Assembly: GCA_030847615.1 (NCBI GenBank)
Contig: JAUMIR010000005.1
Location: 83,424,492-83,488,491 of the forward strand
From: Gambelia wislizenii
Lineage: Eukaryota; Chordata; Lepidosauria; Squamata; Crotaphytidae
Length of the DNA stretch: 64,000 nt
Direction: 5' to 3'
Below are positions 56,873 to 64,000 of the stretch, in pieces. Under the pieces are notes generated by a model. The model made no database searches. It saw only the letters and a program-made list of their open reading frames with translations, and had not been told where the DNA came from. A program made the translations under genes and the position numbers. Numbering within the stretch: the stretch's first letter is position 1; each line of letters begins with the position of its first letter.

Positions 56873-57427
56873 GAAGGCATGGCAGTTTCTGAGCAGCAAG
56901 ACACAGGGTTAACAGCACCTACCATTGCAGAACAAAGCAGGGAAAAGGAGGAGCTGTGGAGGTTGGAACTTTTAACACCCATTAATCAGAGAACTGTTGT
57001 GTGCTGACAACAGACCATAAATTCCAGCACCTCCCTCGGGGAACTTGTTGCTCACAACAGTTCTATCTGGTGGATGCAACATTCCTGACTCATGTTCCTG
57101 GTTCATGTTGCCTGATAAACCTCAGACCTTACTCCATTTAATGACCATGATTTTGGATTTCCCTTGTGGCTCCATTTGGATTTACTGTTTGACTGCATTT
57201 GATTTGAACTGGCCTGCCTATGCTGCTACATCATCCTTGTTGCTTCCCTCTGGGATTCTCCAATGTTCAGTTGCCTCCTGTACTCTCTCCAGGGACCTGG
57301 ATTCTTGTTGGTACCAAAACAGGGCAATGTGAGATAGCCCCAACTCTCTGGAAGGAAGGTGGAGCATGCCTGATGTACGTTTTTGTCCACCTGTGTACAT
57401 GAATTGGTTCTAAGTAATTATTTTATA

Positions 57428-57620
57428 GAGCCAGAGTGGCATAGTGATTTGAGCATTGGACTACAAACTATGGACTAGGGTTCAAATCCCACTTTTGGCC
57501 ATGAAAATGAGTGATCTTGGGCAAGTCACACAGTCTCAGCGTCAGAAAACCCTGTGATTGGTTTGCCTTAAGGTCACCATAAGTTGGAAACAACTTGAAG
57601 GCACACAACAACAACAATAA
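57428..57620 (+). mobile_element. Sauria SINE, near complete
   Basis: The tRNA-like head AGCCAGAGTGGCATAGTGAT carries the A box, and GGGTTCAAATCCCAC is the B box. The body has TGGGCAAGTCACACAGTCTC and TTAAGGTCACCATAAGTTGG. The tail is AACTTGAAGGCACACAACAA followed by CAACAATAA. The central part is shorter than in typical copies (the GGCAAACCTCC segment is missing). Confidence 0.85.
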
Positions 57621-59218
57621 TTTTATAATTATATTATACTATATTAATTATATTATTATAAGTAATTATTTTGATGGGTCATACATTATCCTGCAATGTC
57701 CCTGTTGCTGGCATGTGCTTGCCCAGTTCCACAGACCTCAGCTTCAAGTTCTTTCCCCACCCATGTAATATAACAACAACAACAAAATAAACACCTCTGA
57801 AATCCTATTTTCCATCCCCAAACCTCTGATCTTCACTTTTCTTCACTCTCTTCCCACTCTCCAGTTTGGCCTCTTGCTTCTTCTTCCTCTGCAATCTCCC
57901 CCATCTCCCAAGCTACCAGCACCATTCACTTACATTCTATATGCTCTTCCTCCTGTCCACTCCAGAGAATAGAGCATGCTCCCAGAGAAAACTTAGGAAA
58001 CTGATAAAACAGATTGATAAATCACATTCTTAATCTTAATCATCATCATCTTCATCCAAACATGTGGCACTACTGCTATTGCAAAGCATGCACTACCTTC
58101 TCCCTGACCAGACATCATAAACTATTTCCCAAAAGACACTGTACAAATGGAGAAGTAGCTGATAAAGTCCTTAAGGGGAAGAAAACTGCCCAAACCTGCT
58201 AAACTACTGTAGATAACTTGTCAAACTTTAACCTCCTATAAACAGCCCCCTTTCCAAAACCTACATGGCATGGACCACCTTCAACCTTACCTTTCCCATG
58301 CTGCCACATTTCAAATCAATCTTTCAAACAATTTTCTGAATAGAAGCAGTACTGCCCCACCATACTGATTATATTGGCAGAATGTAATTTATTGAACTCA
58401 GCCTTCGCGTAGGGGTTGATCCCCCAGCTCTGTAATACCCAATATATTAGCTTCAACCTCTTGTCAGGAATTAGCATTAGTATCTTGCCAGAAGATGCCA
58501 ATTTGTAATACTTCAAAAATTCTGAAAATCCATCTTTATGTCAGAATGCTTTTTTTTTAATGTGTTGTCTTTTTATTATTACATGGGCCTAGTTGCATGA
58601 AAGCAAGGAATTTACCTAACTGTTTGCGGTTTCATGCCTTTTCTTCACCTCTGAAGTATCTATTCTCTCTTATCACAATGGTTGCTGTAGAAACAAATTT
58701 GAATCTCAGATGAAGGATTATGACTTCAGGTAAAATAGACAGAGAGCAGCACAAGTTAAGACAATATTATTGGAGAGACTTTAAGCAGCTAGGAGAAATA
58801 AATAAAATATCTGACAGGGGATCTGAAGGAGATAAGACCTGACACTCTCCTGTATGTATTTCTGGTACCAAATAGAAAATTTATACATGTAGGCACACAA
58901 TAAGAGCTTTGTACTAGATATAAAAGTATAGTAGGTTATTTCAGACTTCTTCAGTGATCTAAAGAAGTAGTTAGAAGTAGCTTTTTCCTGTCAGTAAAAA
59001 GATGTGGTTTTACCTCCGTCTCCCATGGGAGAGGAACAGCAGAACACTGGAAGAACAATGATATCATGCAGTAAGGCAGCACAGAAAGAGGAACCTTCCG
59101 GCTGCCCTGCTGCTTTACTTCAGTGTGTGATAAACCTCATAGAGTAGAAAACAGGTGGAAGATACCTGTGGGTCCATTGAAAGCCTCTGACAATGATGAT
59201 GAAAATTACTATTCATAT
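57621..59218. other. AT-rich DNA without recognised gene
   Basis: No gene seen; AAC repeats near 57,774-57,785. Confidence 0.4.
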
Positions 59219-59692
59219 GTGAAGTCGAAGGCTTTCACAGCCAACATCCATAGGTTTTTTTGTGTGTGTGTATGTGTTTTTCTGGGATGTGAAGAGTTCT
59301 AGAAGAGTTTATTCCTGATGTTTCACCTGCATCTTTGGCTGGCATCTTCAGAAAATGGTGGGGTGTGGGTGCATGGAGTTTATATACTGTGAGTCCCTGT
59401 TGAAGAGGATTAGCATGTAACTTTGTGTATTCAGTTGTAGGATGTTCAGTTCTTAGGGTGGGAGGATATGTGAGGGGGATTAGTGTCTATCAGCTCACTA
59501 AAAAGCCCTGTCCCTGAGTGAAGTTCATTTGCATGTGTTGAGTTTTATTTTCAATTGAAAAACACCAAAATAAAAACTCAACACATGCAAATCAAGTTCA
59601 CCCAGGGACAGGGGGCTTTCCAGCAGACAATGGACCATGAGCTAAATAGACACTAATCCTCCTCACATATCCTCCCATCCTAAGAACTTGCT
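59219..59692 (-). repeat. Dispersed repeat, second copy, with internal palindrome
   Basis: Reversed, it repeats the blocks of 14,240-14,580, including GAAGATGCCAGCCAAAGATG and GGTGAAACATCAGGAATAAA. Within it, at about 59,500-59,640, two arms face each other: TTTGCATGTGTTGAGTTTTA and its complement, with CCCTGTCCCTGAGTGAA / TTCACCCAGGGACAGGG outside them. The first copy lacks this palindrome. Confidence 0.6.
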
Positions 59693-61667
59693 TTTGGGTA
59701 ACAGTGCAAAGATTGCAACCCTAGATGTTTTCTTAATAAATTGATCTCATCTCTAACTAATTGAATCAAGACTAGTACATCACATGAGTTCTTGGCAACT
59801 ATTTCATTATTCTATAAATGTTAGTTTCCTTCTGTTTTATCCAGACTTAAGTAATATTTTGGAAGACCCTAAACTTTAGACACTAGAGTTTAGACTTTAA
59901 CCACCAAAGTCAAGCAGAAATAATTTGATCATATTTTTACTTTTTCTTGTTTTATACAGATTTCACATATTTGTTTTAATTGTCAAGTGAACAGATATAA
60001 TCACCTATGAATCCATACCACAGAGGTATATAGCAGGTAAATAGAAGCCAGCAGAACACAGGTTAAAAGTTTACTTATTTGAAAAACAGACTGAAGACAC
60101 AAGACATAGTAATATTCCATCTTTATTTCTTTAGCATAAAAAATACAGAACACATGTTAGGATACAGTACTATCAATTACTTCACCACCAGTGTTTCAGA
60201 ATTTTCATATAAAAGGACTAAATTCCTGCATATGATCTTTTCCACTATCCTGTAATGATACAGTTAGAATTTGAAAGGGTAAAAAACAAACATATAAGCC
60301 AGAACAGAATGATTCAGTAAATTGGCAAAACCACTTAAGGGAAGTTCACAGAGCTAAGAATATGAATCTACTATTCAAACCAAAATTTAGGATCCTTCTT
60401 ATAATTACAAGGGTATGACAACATAATCCTATATGTGTTGATTCAGAAGCAAGTCTTATTTTAGTGGTGCTTAATCTCAGGTACACGGGCATAGAAATAC
60501 AGCCTGCATCTCCTGGTTCAAAAAAAGAGGTTGTCTTTTAAGTCTCTGTGTGTGTGTGTGTGTGTGTGTTTAATGTGTTGCAACAGGAAAGGCAAAACCA
60601 GAAACACTTTGATATGGGATTGTGATAATTCAGTAAACAAGATACAAAGATATTGACCATGATTTTGTTCAGTTTTGTCAGTGGGGGGAGGGGACCCCAG
60701 CACCAGTGTAAGTTGCATGTGATTGGACAGGAAGGGGTGGAAGAGCCAGACATCAACACAGCAGAGAACACCAGTATCCTACTGTGGCTCAAGGGGCTGA
60801 TGGAGCTTTGTTTGGGTGCTTGATCATCCTGATTGCTCAACACAACCCTTATTTTTTTAACTGTTTGGAACCACTTGCAAAAGGAAGGATAATACAGAAT
60901 TGCAACCAGGGGTTGTGTGAGGATGCTGCCACAATAGGATCCAGACCTCTGAATATGGCTAATGGGCTTATATTTTACACAATGTAATAAATAGTAATTA
61001 TGCTCTGAGATCATTATTTTGTAACCAGGAACTGTACCAGCACCCATTTCCACAGACACTTGGCACCACACAAAATGTGACCAAGCAACCTGACAAGAGA
61101 AATCCTCCTTTATGTGAGCCATCGTTTCTTTGCAGCTACTATGTTTTCTTTTCTACATGATGGAATCCCGTAAGTAAAGCTGCACTCATAGTAACACGGC
61201 TGGTACAACTCTTCAACTAAAGTAATAAAGAATTTAAATGGTTCCTACACATTTGTAGCCAGTATTGAATCCACCAGTGTTGTTTCCACTTTGCTTAGTT
61301 CTGTGACTCCCAACAGTCATGGAAAAAAGGCAATGGTGGACCATTAAGTCCAAACAGCTTTCTTGTACTAACTGCTATCTGTAGAGGTGTAGGAACTATT
61401 TTGGATATGAGCGATCCACAGATACCATGGCTGAATACTCCTTATTTCATCCTATTAGCCTAATTTATTAACTCATATTCTTACATACCAGAATGCATAG
61501 TTGTTGTGAAGTTTGAAGCCACGCCCCTCCACTTCTTCTGCACTTCTTACACACCTTTTTGCCTCAAGGGATTTGTGCTTTCCTAATACTGTGACTGTTG
61601 GTGACCTCAAGGGAGAAAACTGGTACATTGCTGATAATACTTTATTGTGTTTTCACTGAGGGAATTA
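59693..61667. other. DNA without recognised gene, with GT microsatellite
   Basis: A GT run lies at 60,547-60,570 and a palindromic-core repeat at 60,424-60,482. A 194-codon minus-strand frame (60,538-61,122) exists but its start runs through no known domain and its end is coded by the GT run (HTHTHT), so I do not call it a gene. Confidence 0.4.
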
Positions 61668-61903
61668 TAGTCGGGCCCCCATTATCTGCAGAGGTTTAGT
61701 TCCCAGACTTGCTGTGGACACTAGAAGCCTCAGATAACAGCTAACACTATTAAAATAAAGGCCTTACCGGGAAAAAAAAAAACATACCATAGAGTTGTGT
61801 TGGAGAACCTAGAATATGTTTAGAGAGGATTTTGCAGTGCAACTCTATGGTATGCACACCCATTTTGTGCCTCATAGATAACTGGGATATGGGGGTCTGA
61901 CTG
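61668..61903. mobile_element. pogo/Tigger-like non-autonomous element
   Basis: Ends TAGTCGGGCCCCCATTATCT and, inverted, CAGTCAGACCCCCATATCCC, with TA before the left end. Internally, CATACCATAGAGTTG and CAACTCTATGGTATG form an inverted pair. It shares that segment with 21,727-21,980. Confidence 0.65.
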
Positions 61904-63107
61904 GAGAGCCCAGTAAATCAGTAAATTAAGAAAATAATTATTTTTAAGATTGGGTTGGATGGGGCAATGATATAATTTCTGTTGGGAATATATCAAATTA
62001 TATATAAAAAAAGATATACTCTTTTATGGTTTTAATTTTGTATGAAATTGAAGAGACTTAAAAATGTACTCCTACATATTCTTATACAGATTTTTATAAA
62101 AGTTTGACAAAGGCTATAAAAAGATAAACAGCAAGCATCATGACAACCAAATTTGGAGGCAAATGGTAGACAAGAATAAGTTTGAGTCTGCTGCATCAGT
62201 CATGTGATGTGATGGTAAAGTGCTTTTGCAGATTAAAAGCTGGATAAAAATGCAGAAAAGAAAGCAAGAATTAAATAGACCATTTATTGCTGCAATGAAA
62301 ATTGCTAACAGCTGGCAGTCTATAGGTCAGTTTTAGTATGACTGTAATTATACAAGTAGCAATATTGCCAAGCAGTGGCAGAATTAATTGTGCAGTGAAG
62401 AAGAGAATACCAAGAAGCCTTTAGTGAACTGTTTTGTCATTCCAAGAAGAAAAGGCATCTCTTTCCTGTCACTGGGATTCACTGTGGATCCACTACTTAC
62501 TTCTTCTACTGACTGCCCATTAATACCTTCAAGTGCATTAACTCAGGTCAAGTGAATCCCCAAACATAATCTACCAGAAAGCTGAAATTAAAACCTTTTC
62601 TTTCAAAGTAGCACAATGCTAGGCCCCAATAAAGACAAAAATAAGTTCCTAGATTGTATGAATGGTCAGACACTGTGGTCTCATTCACGTTGTCTTCCAT
62701 ATATAGAAAGGAAGAAAATCTGCTTAAGATTCTTTATTGACAGACTTGAGAACAAGGCATGAAAAAAGAATGTGTTAAAGAAACATATAAATGCATTTTA
62801 AAACATCTTTGCTCCAATCCAATTCAATCAATGGATGTGTTGAGCTCTTATTTTGCAGAGATAGCAGGTGGCATTGTGTGAACAATATAAAGGTTTTATT
62901 CTTTTAGGAAACTCAAATTGCACAGAAGCTATAGATAGCATTACTAGGTGCAAATAAATCCTACTAATTTCATTGGAATATATGTCATCTACAGTGTTCA
63001 AAGGTTTACTATTAGATAGGGGTATGGCAGCTCAAATCCTATGTGAATATTTCCACACCACAGATATTCAAACTCACTTGGTGGGCTGAGATGTTTGATC
63101 AGTCTTA
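61904..63107. other. AT-rich DNA without recognised gene
   Basis: No gene or recognised repeat was seen. Confidence 0.4.
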
Positions 63108-63438
63108 GGAGATTTTCAGACAGGCAAAAATCTCCCCTTGCCGCGCAAGCAGCCTCCCGAAACTGCTGCGCGGCAAGGGTCTTTTTCGGACCGCGCTGTG
63201 CCTGTGGCGAAACCGTCCGTGTCACTTCCGTGAAGCTTGGGACGGCTCCGCGCCATATTTCAATCACGGAGGCTGCCCGTGCTTGAAATATGACGCGGAG
63301 CCGTCCCAAGCTTCACGGAAGTGACACGGACGGTTTCGCCACAGGCACAGCGCGGTCCGAAAAAGACCCTTGCCGCGCAGCAGTTTCGGGAGGCTGCTCG
63401 CGCGGCAAGGGGAGATTTTTGCCTGTCTGAAAATCTCC
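63108..63438. mobile_element. Harbinger-like near-perfect palindrome, family C
   Basis: Ends GGAGATTTTCAGACAGGC and its exact complement, flanked by TTA on both sides (63,105-63,107 and 63,439-63,441). The arms are 63,108-63,269 and 63,277-63,438, each 162 bp, with a 7-base loop; I count three mismatches. Each arm also contains its own smaller stem (CTTGCCGCGC / GCGCGGCAAG). GC-rich and CpG-rich; no protein. Confidence 0.9.
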
Positions 63439-64000
63439 TTAGAATCTCAGAAGGCATGGTGATCTTTTTGGGCCCCATTTGGAACCCTCTTCAGTTTCAA
63501 AAAAGGAGGTGTACTTTTGTGACTGAGAGCTGTAGCTTCCAATTAGGGAACTGCTTTATTTTCAGTTAGAATCCTATGGCGAGTAAGGTGGTGGTGCTAT
63601 TAGGCAGATAGTGCAGCTAGATTTGCTGTTAGTGCAAGATGATTCTAGGCTATGCTTGCTCCTGCTACTATCTAGATGGACACTATTGGTACAGAGAAGG
63701 CAACCTAGCACTGAATGTGTCTGCTTTTGTATTGTTCTAATGAGAGATGTAGCTGGCCATCATTTAGCAAAACACACAAGCACAGATTCTTCACACCACC
63801 CAGTTTTCCAAGTGAACTGGTATTTTTAATTGCTTATGCCAACATTCACCTCAGTTCTGAGTGTGAGTGTGCATAAGTGCATAATAGGCAGCAAAGCAAG
63901 AAAAGTAAAAGAGTTCAAGAGGTGGTGAGTAAGAGCAAACAGTGTGAATTAGCTGAAGGCTACAGAAATTTGGCAGGATTCCCCTCTCAGAAGGGACTAT
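63439..64000. other. DNA without recognised gene
   Basis: No gene or recognised repeat was seen up to the end of the window. Confidence 0.4.

Noticed and set aside
57428..57500. Possible tRNA gene
   Set aside because: A and B boxes are present, but no cloverleaf is evident and the sequence continues into the Sauria SINE body and tail.
1..64000. CRISPR array or bacterial operon
   Set aside because: No regularly spaced short direct repeats with unique spacers, no dense collinear genes; everything recognised is eukaryotic transposon sequence.

Overview
The window looks like non-coding DNA from a squamate reptile, probably a lizard. It is an AT-rich background packed with transposable elements of many classes. 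The pointers to a squamate are Sauria-type tRNA-derived SINEs ending in an ACAACAAC tail, 5S rRNA-derived SINEs joined to the same tail, RTE/BovB LINE pieces, CR1 and L2 LINE pieces, a degraded near full-length L1, Penelope-like and Ngaro/DIRS tyrosine-recombinase retroelements, and a varied set of DNA transposons. This is inferred from reading the sequence; no alignment was run. I recognised no host protein-coding exon, tRNA gene, rRNA gene or CRISPR array.

Layout. 1-9.4 kb: unique AT-rich DNA with a BovB fragment, three short Harbinger-like elements and a Penelope-like endonuclease relic. 9.9-12.0 kb: an Ngaro relic (tyrosine recombinase end plus SGNH hydrolase) between about 90-bp direct repeats. 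13.4-18.6 kb: a BovB fragment split by another LINE tail, then several SINEs. 20.4-22.6 kb: a cluster of short DNA transposons, one enclosing two SINE heads face to face. 23.05-28.95 kb: an L1 on the minus strand with both ORFs broken. 29.33-30.74 kb: a mariner with a TA target duplication and an inverted duplication inside its transposase. 30.76-31.37 kb: a Harbinger-like element with a GTA duplication. 32.6-35.0 kb: an L2 relic interrupted by a palindromic MITE and by a Harbinger-like element that itself carries a SINE. 35.7-37.1 kb: a GC-rich minisatellite with a period near 125 bp. 37.9-39.2 kb: a duplicated repeat with a microsatellite in each copy. 42.7-47.9 kb: a GC-rich Ngaro-type retrotransposon with a CCAAT/TATA promoter, gag, RT, RNase H and an internally deleted tyrosine recombinase. 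48-64 kb: CR1 tails, Sauria SINEs, pogo-like and Harbinger-like palindromes in otherwise anonymous DNA.

No group of genes here works together in a pathway. The coding remnants are retroelement and transposase genes, all carrying stops, frameshifts or deletions. The most interesting structures are the Ngaro element with its regularly spaced CCAAT boxes upstream and its CACGTG cluster downstream, the Harbinger-like palindromes (one with two 162-base arms that are almost identical), the inverted duplication in the mariner, and the deep transposon nest at 32.6-35.0 kb.
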